DNA of 64,000 bases from NCBI RefSeq assembly GCF_024868665.1, contig NC_079898.1:13329693-13393692 (forward strand), in the 5' to 3' direction. Below the pieces are notes generated by a model, which saw only the letters and a program-made list of their open reading frames with translations, ran no database searches and was not told where the DNA came from. Shown here piece by piece: positions 1 through 10,040 of the stretch. The DNA is from Triplophysa rosa. Taxonomy: Eukaryota; Chordata; Actinopteri; Cypriniformes; Nemacheilidae. The translations under genes and the position numbers were made by a program. Positions within the stretch are counted from its first letter, which is position 1. Each line of letters starts with the position of its first letter.

Positions 1-252
1 GGCTGTGATTTCTGTCTACCCCAGAGATTAGTAACGCTTAAGAGTTAAACCCTCGTTTGTCGAAGAGATTCAGAGTCTTAGGTCAAAACCCTTGAGGGGG
101 CCTGTCAGAAAAAATTCTTTCATCTAAAATGCTGCGGCTCATCAAGAATCTCTTTGCAAATCCTGATTGCTTCTCACTTAGCACTTTACCATCAAAAGTC
201 TTAGATTCCTACAAATTCTTAGAAAGTTGTAAATTTCTCCAGGAACACTGCT

Positions 253-618
253 GCCATTAAAGGGATAGTTCACCAAAGAATGAACATTATTTCATCATTT
301 ACTCTGTTCTGCATCTATTCTTCAAAAGATCTTGTTTTGGTGTTCTGCAGAAGACAGATGTAATTTCAAACCTGTATGACTTTCTTTCTTCCTCCACAAG
401 ATATTATGAAAAATGTTGGTAACTGAACAGCACTGGCCCCATTCACTTCTGTTGTATGGACACAAAACCAATGCAAGTGAATGAGGGCAAGTTAACAACA
501 TTCATCAACATATCTTCTTTTGTGTTCTCCGGAAGAAAGAAAGTCATACAGGTTTGAAATGACAAGAGGGTGAGTAAATGACAGAATTTAAATTTTTGGG
601 TGAACTATCACTTTAATA
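253..618. mobile_element. Inverted-repeat MITE, 'GATAGTTCACC' family
   Basis: The ends are mirror images: TTAAAGGGATAGTTCACC on the left and GGTGAACTATCACTTTAA on the right. Internal halves are also palindromic, with the phrase for 'CAAACCTGTATGACTTTCTT' appearing in both orientations. This is a very common fish short DNA element without coding capacity. Diverged or partial copies occur at 24045-24232, 46312-46540, 52225-52529 and 53264-53410. The flanking TTAA suggests TTAA target duplication. Confidence 0.75.
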
Positions 619-632
619 CCAGTCATTTAAAT

Positions 633-1530
633 CAGGGGTTCTCAAACTTTTCAGATCAAGTACCACCTTTAGTAAAACAATTTGTTCCAAGTACCACTTA
701 ATGACCACCATAGAAAATCATATGAAAAAAACTCTCAAATTAATAGTAAAGCTGTGAATCTTTATCTTTACACCTCATCCTCCAATTCTAATGTATTCTT
801 AATAATACAAGTACTTTTTTGTTTACTAGCTGTTTTCAAACTAAAGAACATGTTTTTCCATGTTTTTCAAGTTATTCAGCAGTAATAGTGGACACAAAAC
901 ACTTTTCTGTAGTGCACAGTAAACAGCGCTCTGTAAATGACTTTTATGGGGGATTTATTATTAACTTTTTGAGGACTTGCGGAAAGACCTACAATACAGA
1001 CAAACAATGTGGAAGGTATATTTAACACAGAAGATAAACAAATATACGTATACTAAACATCAAGAGAACAGCTGTATATAACAAACAGAGACTCACACTT
1101 TACTGCAGCGGCTCGTCAAAGTGGCGCGTCAAAACTAAATCGCAACGCGCCCATCATTAATTTAACCAAGTAGATGCAGACGCATGTTGAATTAGCGCTT
1201 TACAGCAATAACAACAGCTTTAAACAGCGGTTCAAGTGCAGAAATACATAAGAAGCTTAATTTACACGCACCTCATCGGAAGAGAGAGAGAGTGAGAGAT
1301 GCACAAGCGTCTGTTTGCTCACGCCTGAGTTACGTCATCGACCAATGATAAATAAACAAAATTTATACAACTATAATAAAATTGCACATAGGCTGAGATG
1401 TATTCCGTATTTATCTATCGTGTATTAAACATGGTTAAAACACGAAATTTAAATTAAAATATAGAGTTTACCACCAGGGGTCTCTTCAAGTACCACTATT
1501 GGTACACATACCACAGTTTGAGAACCATTG
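633..1530. mobile_element. Non-autonomous hAT-like DNA transposon
   Basis: An 898-bp element bounded by an exact 8-bp duplication ATTTAAAT at 625-632 and 1531-1538. Terminal inverted repeats are CAGGGGTTCTCAAAC on the left and GTTTGAGAACCATTG on the right, matching at 13 of 15 positions. An 8-bp duplication with CAG-type ends is characteristic of the hAT superfamily. Subterminal sequence also repeats in inverted form: 'AAGTACCACTTA' on the left side and 'AAGTACCACTATTGGTAC' at the right. The interior has only short reading frames, so it depends on a transposase supplied elsewhere. Confidence 0.85.
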
Positions 1531-2698
1531 ATTTAAATGTTTTATGTTTATGATACCGCAAATGTGATAGAAAAAGAAAAACTCAAAGCAAAAAATAGGA
1601 TAAAAAAAGAAAGGAAAGGAAAATACGTTAAGACAGGGCAGTGTGCTTTCATAAACAGAGGCGCTTGTGTGATAAAGGCTGTGCTCGGCAGGCTTTAGTA
1701 TGTGTACAAATATGTTGTTTTGCAAAGCTTTATTTGTGTCTAGACTGTAAGTAATTATGTTGTTCATAAACAACAGATGTCTCCATGGTAGACAACATGG
1801 CCCTGAGTTGAATTTGCATTATCTTCCATAACTGGCACAGGGCATTTATATGTTGAAGCAGGTTTTGGCTTTGATGCAGTTGGTTACACACTTCTAACTT
1901 TCTGCATCGGTGAATTTAATTTCTTTTGGTACTTCCTTAAACTACCCCTGCCTCCCCATTAAGAGTTTCTCTTATTTCTTAATGACGACCGTGTTCTTTT
2001 TCTCCCCTCGCGTTTTTAATCAATAGCTTCATTCTCACAGAGAACAAAAACAAAATCAATACTGGATTTGAAGCAAACAGATTGTGAAATGATGTGCTGT
2101 GTAATGTTTCATGCTTGTTTTTTCCGCCCATGTCGGAGACTTTGAAAATACATTCATCTTCACTTTTAATAGCGAAGAGAAGGTAAGTTTATACTCCCAC
2201 CTTTTGTGTTTGAAGGGGGACGTCGTGGCTTTTGCTGAGTATTAGGGACATGATTAATCTGTTGTTGGTGTAGACTGTAGACGGCCCAGAGCGGTTATAG
2301 GATTGTACGCTTACTCTCCTTCTGTGTTTCTGTCTGCAATTAAAATGGAAATTTGGCAATGGACCTCTGTGGCAGGATAGTCCTTTTTTATATCTAGGAA
2401 CTGGCTAATGAATCTGTCTGTGGAGCTCAACATAACCAACACAATGAGCTCCCTTAAGACCCGGTGCTCTACAGTACCGGCCGCCCAGAGCATGCTGGGA
2501 GAAGTGTTGGAGGACAAATGTGACTGAAATGCTGTTTGACTGGGTGTGGGAAACTCCCTGTAGTTCTGTATGTTTTTCAAAAGTGCTGTTAGAGTTTAGG
2601 CACGTTCTCTAGCTGTGTTCCAAAATCCAGTGAGCTGTCTCCTTTACAGATTTTAAAGCACTGTATACGCTTTAGACATGAACACTACGCTTTAGATG

Positions 2699-2806
2699 AA
2701 TCAAATGATGGTGAAGGGTAAGACACCTGGCGATCCACATGACACGTGGCTCTTTTCAAAAATCATGTGGATCGCCAGGTGTCTTACCCTTCACCATCAT
2801 TTGATT
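2699..2806. repeat. Exact 44-bp inverted repeat (hairpin), 20-nt loop
   Basis: Positions 2699-2742 are the exact reverse complement of 2763-2806, separated by a 20-nt spacer at 2743-2762 (CACGTGGCTCTTTTCAAAAA). Pairing stops immediately at both ends. There is no target duplication, coding capacity or resemblance to the inverted-repeat transposons elsewhere in the window. The lack of even one mismatch implies either recent formation, for example by template switching at a replication fork, or maintained symmetry. Confidence 0.95.
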
Positions 2807-3270
2807 GTTAAAAACATCATAATATATATGAATATTTCAGGTTGTCCTGGCCAATACACTCATGCAGTGCTATGAGCAAACGACACTACTCAAACAATGG
2901 CAAACAAATTTTCTATGGTAACCTCTAGCACCCGCAGCCCAGATTCACGCTACCCAGAGCACGAGGAGTTTAGAAGAGCGAGCGTCATGTTTTTATTAAA
3001 AGTTACGCCTCTCTGTGGCGTATGATACAGAACTCGCTATAATCACATGAAAAAAGTTTTAAAAACACACCATGCAGCAAAGTATCAGGTGAGCAGATGG
3101 AAGCAAACTGCGACGCGTCAGTATGGATGCGCTGTGTTTAACTCCTCATATCCGTCTTTCTCGCATTTAAACCATATGAAGTCCATACATATAGCTGTCA
3201 AGGTTGACAGAGGAGTTTCAATGCCAGTATGTAAGTGTCTTGACCACGTATGAACCGAACAACAAAGCGA

Positions 3271-3372
3271 TTAGCAATTAGTTATGTTCTCCTTAGCCCA
3301 GGTAAGATGCCTCTGACGTTGTCTGTGGTTCAGGTGTGGCTTAACAAGAGGAATACGACAACTGTAGCAGTC
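3271..3372 (-). pseudogene. Tc1-like transposase fragment, downstream part
   Basis: The minus strand encodes a piece resembling the stretch of Tc1-like fish transposases that precedes the first catalytic Asp, read as YSCRIPLVKP then LNHRQRQRHLTWAKE. It is the continuation of the N-terminal fragment at 4990-5300, separated by the L2 insertion. After about 3285 the similarity ends, so the catalytic DDE domain is missing and the copy is dead. Confidence 0.75.
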
Positions 3373-4990
3373 TTCAAAGAAGCCTGTATTACCCCATATT
3401 ACCCCGCTACTGAAGAAACCCATTCTTAATCCTGCACTGTTAGATAAGTACAGAGCGGTATCTCTCCTCCCCTTCATTGCCAAAACTCTTGAGCGTGTTG
3501 TATGTAACCAGCTCTCCTCCTTTCTCACGCAGAACAACCTCCTGGACAGCAACCAGTCAGGTTTAAAGAGCGGTCATTCCACTGAGACTGCGCTGCTCTC
3601 TGTCATTGAAGCCCAAAAGACTGGCAAGAGCTGCCTCAAACTCATCTGTACTCATCTGTACTCATCCTACTGGATCTATCTGCCGCCTTTGACACCGTTA
3701 AACACCACATCCTCCTGTCGACCCTCAAGGCTATGGGTGTCTCCGGAATGGTACTACAATGATTCAGGTCTTACCTCTCAAGTAGGTAATTTAGAGTATC
3801 CTGGAGAGGAGAGGTCTCTGAGTCCCAACACCTAGGTACAGGGGTGCCTCAGGGCTCCGTGCTTGGGCCGTTGCTCATTTCTGTATACATGACATCCCTT
3901 GGCTCTGTCATTCGGAAACATGGCTTTTCCTATCACTGCTATGCGGATGATACACAACTCCACCTGTCATTTCAGCCTGAAGATCCGACTGTTTCTGCAT
4001 GCATTTCAGCATGCCCGAGCGACATTTCGCTCTGGATGAAGGACCATCACTTGCAGCTGAACCTTGCAAAAACAGAACTGCTTGTAATCCCGTCCCACCC
4101 TAGGATCCATCACAACTTCTCCATTCAACTGGGCTCATCAACCATCACATCTTCCAGAAAGGCCAGAAACCTGGGAGTGGAGATCGATGATCAGCTAAAC
4201 TTCACAGATCCAGGTTGCCAGCACCACTCGGTCATGTAGATTCATCCTCTACAATATCAGGAAAATTAGACCTTTCCTATCCGAGCATGCTACGCAGGTC
4301 CTAGTCCAGGCTCTTGTTCTGTCCAGACTGGACTATTGCAATGCGCTACTAGCTGGACTTCCTGCTTGCGCAACAAAACCTCTACAGATGATCCAGAATG
4401 CAGCAGCAAGAATGGTCTTCAATGAACCGAAGAGAGCACACGTCACCACTCTCTTCATTAAGTTACGTTGGCTCCCTATAGTCGCTCGCATCAAATTCTA
4501 GACTCTGCTCCTGGCCTACAAGACCACCAATGGTTTGGCACCCCCCTATCTTCACTCACTGTGAACTCACTGCAGACTTATGTACACACCAGATCCTTAC
4601 GCTCTACAAACGAACGACGTCTTGTGGTGCCATCCCAAAAAGGTAAAAAAATCATTCTCACAAACCTTCTCTGGATCGGTTCCACATTTGTGGAATGATC
4701 TGCCTGCTGCTACAAGATAAGCAGATTCTGTGGCCATCTTTAAGAATCGGCTGAAAACACATCTCTTCCGTCAGCACCTGACAGATCATTTCTGACTTCT
4801 ATATCTTCTCTACTCTATCTATATATGTATAAAAACGTACACTACCTGTACACTGTAGTAGGCTTTGTGAGTCATGTTTTATTGCACTTATGCTTTTTGT
4901 TGTCCTAATGCTGACCCAATTGCTTCCATTGTTTACCCAACTTGTAAGTCGCTTTGGATAAAAGCGTCTGCTAAATGAATAAATGTAAAT
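3371..4990 (+). mobile_element. L2-like LINE, 5'-truncated and mutated
   Basis: A non-LTR retrotransposon copy containing only the reverse transcriptase part. In order one sees fragments with KKPILNP and YRAVSLLPF (about 3405-3470), NQSGLKSGHSTETALL (about 3550-3600), an open stretch 3844-4239 with [10 protein letters not shown] and the catalytic YADD box at 3940-3951, then the C-terminal region with LDYCNALLAGLP (about 4330) up to an in-frame stop near 4500. Several frameshifts and a short duplication ('CTCATCTGTA' repeated around 3640-3660) break the frame. The 3' end has the fish L2 tail GTCGCTTTGGATAAAAGCGT followed by AAATG-type repeats. The apurinic endonuclease domain is absent. Its ends fall inside a Tc1-like transposase gene. 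Confidence 0.85.
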
Positions 4991-5566
4991 TCCTTGACAC
5001 GTCTGTGTGTGGTGGCTCTTGATACCTTGACCCCAGCCTCAGTCCATTCCTTGTGAAGTTCACCCAAATGCGGTTCTCTCGGTTGGTTGTGCATCTTTTT
5101 CTTCCACAAGTTTTCCTTCCACTCAACTTTCTGTTAACATGCTTGGATACAGCACTCTGTGAACAGCCAGCTTCTTTGGCAATGAATGTTTGTGGCTTAC
5201 CCTCCTTGTGAAGGGTGTCAATGATTGTCTTCTGGACAACTGTCAGATCGGCAGTCTTCCCCTTGATTGTGTAGCCTAGTGAACCAAACTGAGAGACCAT
5301 TTTGAAGGCTCAGGAAACCTTTGCGGGTGTTTTGAGATGATTAGCTGATTGGCATGTCACCATATTCTAATTTGTTGAGATAGTGAATTGGTGGGTTTTT
5401 GTTAAATGTGAGCCAAAATCATCACAATTAAAAGAACCAAAGACTTAAACTACTTCAGTCTGTGTGGATTGAATTTATTTAATAAACAAGTTTCACAATT
5501 TGAGTTGAATTACTGATAAATGAACTTTTCTACAACATTCTAATTTATTGAGATGCACCACCTGTA
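4990..5566 (-). mobile_element. Tc1-like transposon, 5' end and transposase N-terminus
   Basis: On the minus strand this starts with a Tc1-type end (rc of ATTGAGATGCACC...CCTGTA, outermost at 5566) and an internal repeat of the same ATTCTAATTT motif near 5363. The transposase N-terminus starts at 5300 with paired-type helix-turn-helix residues: DLTVVQKTIIDTLHKEGK, then GCSQSAVSKHVNRK, followed by a basic GRKRCTT. One base is gained or lost near 5090, after which another frame reads LHKEWTEAGVKVSRATTHRR. It breaks off at the L2 3' tail and resumes at 3372, so an L2 insertion split an already existing Tc1 copy. Confidence 0.8.
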
Positions 5567-6220
5567 TGTTTTATGAGGAACCATTTCTTCTCTATATATT
5601 GGTTATTATTCGGTCTAGTTGTGCATTTTTACATAACGCATGAAATAGAAAACACATTTACTGCATAGACCGATATTTTTCTGATGTCTGGATTGTCAGG
5701 AGTTTAATAAAACAAATCAATATATTGGTTGGAGAATCCTTCTCTGAGAATTTGTATTTCAATTATTGATATTTATAATAAAAGTTTTGACTGCAAATGT
5801 AATATCCATAATGCTGGAATTGCTTGAATCCAGACTGTTGCAGTCATTTTTTAATGTGTACCCTTCAGATCTGATTCAGAGTTGACCAAGTCCACACATC
5901 CACTGAAAGCGAATGAAGAATTTCTAGCAGAGTATCAAGTAACTCTTCACTTCAGAAGTGTGAACATGAGGCTGATTTTGAGTTGAGCAAAACAAACAGC
6001 TCGTTGTATTTCAGTCTGGATGCACTTAGAAGCACCTGCCTCTGCTCTGAAGCATCACTACACAATCAGTGCAGAAGAGCACAGCCACAAGGCACCTAAC
6101 AACACAACAGCCCGCCTGTCTGCAGCTCGCAGGCTGAACATAAAAGACACACGGCGAGAGTGTTCCTGACACGCTTCGGATAACCTGCCAGCCACCCCGC
6201 ATGCCTCTTTTTTATTTAAT

Positions 6221-6245
6221 CTCCTCTCTCTCTCTCTCTCTCTCT
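6221..6245. repeat. (TC)n microsatellite
   Basis: Uninterrupted CT dinucleotide tract in a pyrimidine-rich stretch. A second such tract lies at 11381-11406 and a shorter one at about 61577-61594. Confidence 0.9.
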
Positions 6246-6817
6246 TCCATGTTGCCTGTCTTTCACAATCTCTCTCACCCTGTCAGTATCTCTTTCTCAT
6301 ACCCTCTCCCTCTTTCTCTACCAGCAGATGGGTTGTTTGCTTTATTTGTTTCCCTTTCACCTCCGATAATTTCAAGCATTTTTACTGTCTGTCAGGCCAA
6401 GTCAGCACAAACAGACACACAAGTTCACGCTAATGTGTTTCCTGTGGCACTGACAGGTGTGTGAGTAAGTGTGCCTGGCGCCGCACGGCAAACATGACGG
6501 GCTGGTGAGTAGTCTGCACAGTTTTACAACATTACACAATCATACACAGACAGAAATATTACACAGACCTGAACCCAGGTGCCGACACCTTTGTTGTGTA
6601 CTACGCGTATGTCTTTCTTGCTGACAGGTTGTCGGTTCGGTACGGAGGCAAAAAATTGCCTTCTCAATAGCCCCCAAAAGCTACTAACCTTGAATCATAC
6701 TAACTTCCAAAGCAGGAACTGGAATAATGTCTGTACCTAGTAAAGTTTTGAGAACAACTACAGTAGATTTTATGTTATTTTATATATACTATATGTTTCA
6801 TTAAAATGCAAAAAATT

Positions 6818-6957
6818 AGCGCTGTCAAACAATTAATCACGATTGATCGCATCCAGAAAAAAAGTTATTAAAGTATTAATATGCACAGTACACAGACATA
6901 TATTATGTAAACACAAACTTTTATTCTGGATGCGATTAATCGTTATGCAGCCCTAGA
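6818..6957. mobile_element. Short hAT-type MITE, 'GCTGTCAAAC' family
   Basis: Ends are GCGCTGTCAAACAATTAATC and rc-like GATTAATCGTTATGCAGCCC, with the internal pair 'GATCGCATCCAG' / 'CTGGATGCGATT'. The mirror-image ends and the internal TGCACAGTACACAGACATA mark a widespread fish short element. A longer diverged copy is at 30102-30393. Confidence 0.75.
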
Positions 6958-7770
6958 AAAAGGCAATGCACATTTAATTGACAAACATTCTATTCCTGTG
7001 TACACCAAATGTTTTGTTGCACAGTTTTGCATTCACCTTTTAGAGGGAAGTACGTACATTTTTAAAGTTCAGAATGAATATAGGTAGACAGTGTTTATTT
7101 GTGTCCTGTTTGTGAAAACAGGCGTAGTATGTAGATGAGGAGTGTGTGCAAAGCTTTCTAAAGGACAGAGGAACTCTAACATTTGGCTATTAAACACTAA
7201 GTCCGATCTGGAAAGGGCATCAGACGACAGATAAAAAAGTGTGCCAGATGGAGACTTTAGACTGTACATGGCCCTCAGGAACCTGCAGCGACTTACAAAA
7301 TTCAACCCCACAATGAACTCAACTGAAATCAAATGCTTGTTGAAGCAAATGTTGTGACTAACTGCCCTTTTTGTTATCTTATAAACTCACTAAACCAACC
7401 TGCAGTAAATCAAACCCAATTGATTTCGACATGATAGTGGAACTTCTTGAAGGAGTTCGAGTCTCACACCTGGTTTCTGACTCAGGTGATCCGATTTACA
7501 TCTGGTAGTAACATGACATGCATCTCAAATGCAACTGTGACTATTATGATTTCACGACTGCATGCGTCACTTGCAACGTCAGTGTGTTGAAAGCGCAAAA
7601 ACGTCAGCACACTCTTGTTCCCACATACTGTATAAATAATTCAGCTTTTAAAAAAACGAGGCTGAATTGAGTAAACAATGTTAACTACTGTGAGATGTGA
7701 AGTGACCCTGACTAGTGCTATAGAAAACCTCTTTAAATTGCATCATCATCTTGTCTAATTGTGTGTGATT

Positions 7771-7890
7771 TAGCAGGCAGTTACATGTCATTTAGCAGGA
7801 GTTTATTATCCAAAGCATCTTACTGTTCACTAATTACAGAGTCTCACTGATACAGCAAGGGGTTAAGTGTTTTGCTCAAGGGCGAGTGTG
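7771..7890 (-). repeat. Fish L2/SINE 3'-tail fragment
   Basis: The plus strand reads CATTTAGCAGGAG, TTATCCAAAGCATCTTAC and then TTTTGCTCAAGGGC. This is the reverse complement of the common fish LINE-L2/SINE tail also seen intact at about 4945-4980. Only the tail is recognisable. Confidence 0.55.
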
Positions 7891-8130
7891 AAACAGTGTT
7901 GATAGAGCTGACTGTTGTGATCAGTGTTGTGATTTCTGTTATTCTCCATTACAGGGACCTATATTTGGATTCTGCAGCCTTTAGCTTTTCATTTAGATTC
8001 TCCAAAGAAGATGATTATTTCATTAGATGCATCTAATAATTTAATAGAGGAGCTTATGAATGACAGGGCTTATTGCCACTATCATAGAGTTTTGGTATTT
8101 TAAGTATATGCTTGTGAAAAGAGTTATTTT

Positions 8131-8520
8131 AAAGGTCCAATGTGTAATTTGTTTCGAGGATCTATCGACAGAAATGCAATATAATATACATAACTATGTG
8201 TTCAGAGGTGTATAAAGACCTTACATAATGAAGAGTTATGTTTTTATTATCTTAGAATGAGCTATTTCTATCTACTGTAAATACGAGGGTCCCCTGGCAT
8301 TCCCTTCGCCATGTTGTTTCTACATTAACCCTAAACGGACAAACTGCTCTACAGAGCGCCCAAATCCATTATCTCGTTCGGCAAAGAAGCAAAAACGTGA
8401 CAACATCTTAGTTCTGTGTCAGCCACCGTAGTGCTTCAAAAGGGAGGGGTGAAGTGAGCCGTTGTTTGCAATTCGCAACCTCACCACTAGATGCCGCTAA
8501 ATTTCATAACACTGGACCTG
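8131..8520 (+). mobile_element. Family F1 element, copy 1
   Basis: Non-coding element of about 390 bp with ends AAAGGTCCAATGTGT and ACACTGGACCT-like. Landmarks inside are GACAGAAATGCAATATAATA, CAGAGGTGTATAAAGA, ATGAGCTATTTCTATCTAC and GGACAAACTGCT. Further copies are at 14857-15204 (+, 3' end deleted), 20003-20388 (-) and 40918-41312 (+). The three fuller copies have matching inverted ends. Presumably a MITE moved by a transposase not encoded here. Confidence 0.85.
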
Positions 8521-9219
8521 CAAGCATTCATAAAATAAAATTAAAATTATCTTCCATAATATTTTTATTACACAGTTTGCTTTAAAATTGACTTTGGGAA
8601 TTCTCATTACATTTCAGAATGAAATATTTATCTTTTCCAATATGTCAAAATTTAAATTGACAATAATTTATCATCACAATACAAATAAAAATAAAGTTAT
8701 CTGCAACAACTCACATGATGAACAGCACGTTGACATGTTTTCTATTGATTTTGGTGAGCAATCATTGCACTTTAAATCAAGTTTTTAATGGTAATATTTA
8801 TAGAGCTGCCAGAACTAAATTACGTTTGTCTGCTTGTAGGCTTAGCACCACATATTTTGTGTTTCTCTCATCAGAGATTCTTTCAGGGAGTTAAACATTA
8901 TAAAGTCTCGTCTCTGGCAGCATTAGTTACCTGAGGCACTTGTACCTGTTTGAAAATTAAATTAATAGGACTAGTTGTTATAATCCCACTATTTCATCAC
9001 AGTTGAATTGCCCAATAGGACATTTCCCACGCCTTATGCAGGGGGAAGCAGTCAAGAATATGAATAGAGGAAAGGAGGTCTGGGGTTTCACTGGTTCGTA
9101 GGGTAGGCATCCTCTGTGTTTGGGCATGAATTATAATAGAAATACATAGCATACTTACCTTTCCTTGCCATTATCAAAGAGACAACTCATGAGTTGTGTG
9201 TCCCAATTTCATCACATTA

Positions 9220-9468
9220 TCCTGAGTGAAAGATGCCTTTTGGTGAGGTGCTGCTGATAATGCCCTTTCTATGGTTTCCATCAATGCAACAGCAGGTTGA
9301 TCAGACCTGGGTGTGTGTCGCATTGTTACAAGGTCATCTGGCAGAAGCAGTGGGCAGCTATCACTGCAGCTCAAAGGCACCACAGTCGTTACCCGCCGGC
9401 CCTGAGAATCGAACTGGCAACCTTCTGGTCACGAGTCCGACTCTCTAACCATTAGGCCACGACTACCC
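9220..9468 (-). mobile_element. tRNA-derived SINE
   Basis: The minus strand begins at 9468 with a tRNA-like head. GTGGCCTAATGGTTAG matches the RNA polymerase III A box and, about 35 bases on, CAGTTCGATTCTC matches the B box. The downstream body contains GATAGCTGCCCACTGCTTC, similar to the bodies of other fish SINEs. It is a SINE rather than a functional tRNA gene: the acceptor stem does not close and the body continues. It abuts the tail of the R2-like LINE remnant in the same orientation. Confidence 0.7.
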
Positions 9469-9470
9469 AA

Positions 9471-9640
9471 ACCGTTAATGCACGCTCAGTGCCCCCGGTC
9501 CCTGAGACATTACCAAAATCAACGCAACCATACGCGCCAACCCATTGGCTAAGGCTGTTATAACCCCACTGACTCCGTTAATGCAAGCTCAGTGCCCCCG
9601 GTCCCGTATGGCATAACAATACAACATGATTTTATTACGT
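9471..9640 (-). repeat. Imperfect tandem repeat in LINE tail
   Basis: The phrase CCGTTAATGCA.GCTCAGTGCCCCCGG occurs at 9471-9497 and again at about 9577-9603, a period of about 106 bp. It lies between the REL-endonuclease-like remnant and the SINE and probably belongs to the 3' untranslated region of the LINE. Confidence 0.7.
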
Positions 9641-10040
9641 GGTCACTTGGCATCCCATATTGCATCCTTCCATTTCAACCACAGCCAGTGGCTGCTTCTG
9701 TCAGAGACAGTGGCAAGTTCTTTGACTGCCGTCCGTTGGGACTGTCCTCTGATTCCCACTTCCTTAAGCAGCCTTGTAGTGGAATTGGAAACAAAGCTCC
9801 AGCCCACTTCCACCGGGAACACTTTCACCTCGATCTTAAGCCTCCGCTGCCAAGTTGGCATACCGGAGATTCTTTCTTTCAAATGCTTCGTTAATGGCCT
9901 CTTCCCAAGGTACAGTCAACTCAACTATGAGGACTGTCCTACTGGAGCTGGACCACAGAACCATGTCCGGCTGCAGGTTGGTCACTGCGATTTCCAAGGG
10001 GAAAGAAAGTATGTGGTTTAATTCAACTCGCATTCCCAAT
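9640..10040 (-). pseudogene. R2/REL-type LINE remnant (endonuclease-like C-terminus)
   Basis: Two overlapping minus-strand frames form one decayed product. The first (10039-9836) contains TNLQPDMVLW, then VELTVPWEEA and ERKNLRYANL. A PD pair followed by an acidic E in ELTVPWE and then a conserved K/Y region resembles the restriction-like endonuclease at the C-terminus of R2/R4-clade LINE proteins. The second frame (9882-9643) continues with VFPVEVGW and STTRLLKEVGIRG to a stop. A shift between frames near 9850 marks it as broken. No reverse transcriptase was seen upstream, so it is a 5'-truncated copy. The family assignment is from memory of the motif and needs a profile search. Confidence 0.55.

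Noticed and set aside
9390..9468. Functional tRNA gene on the - strand
   Set aside because: A and B boxes are present, but the acceptor stem does not close and the sequence continues into a SINE body.
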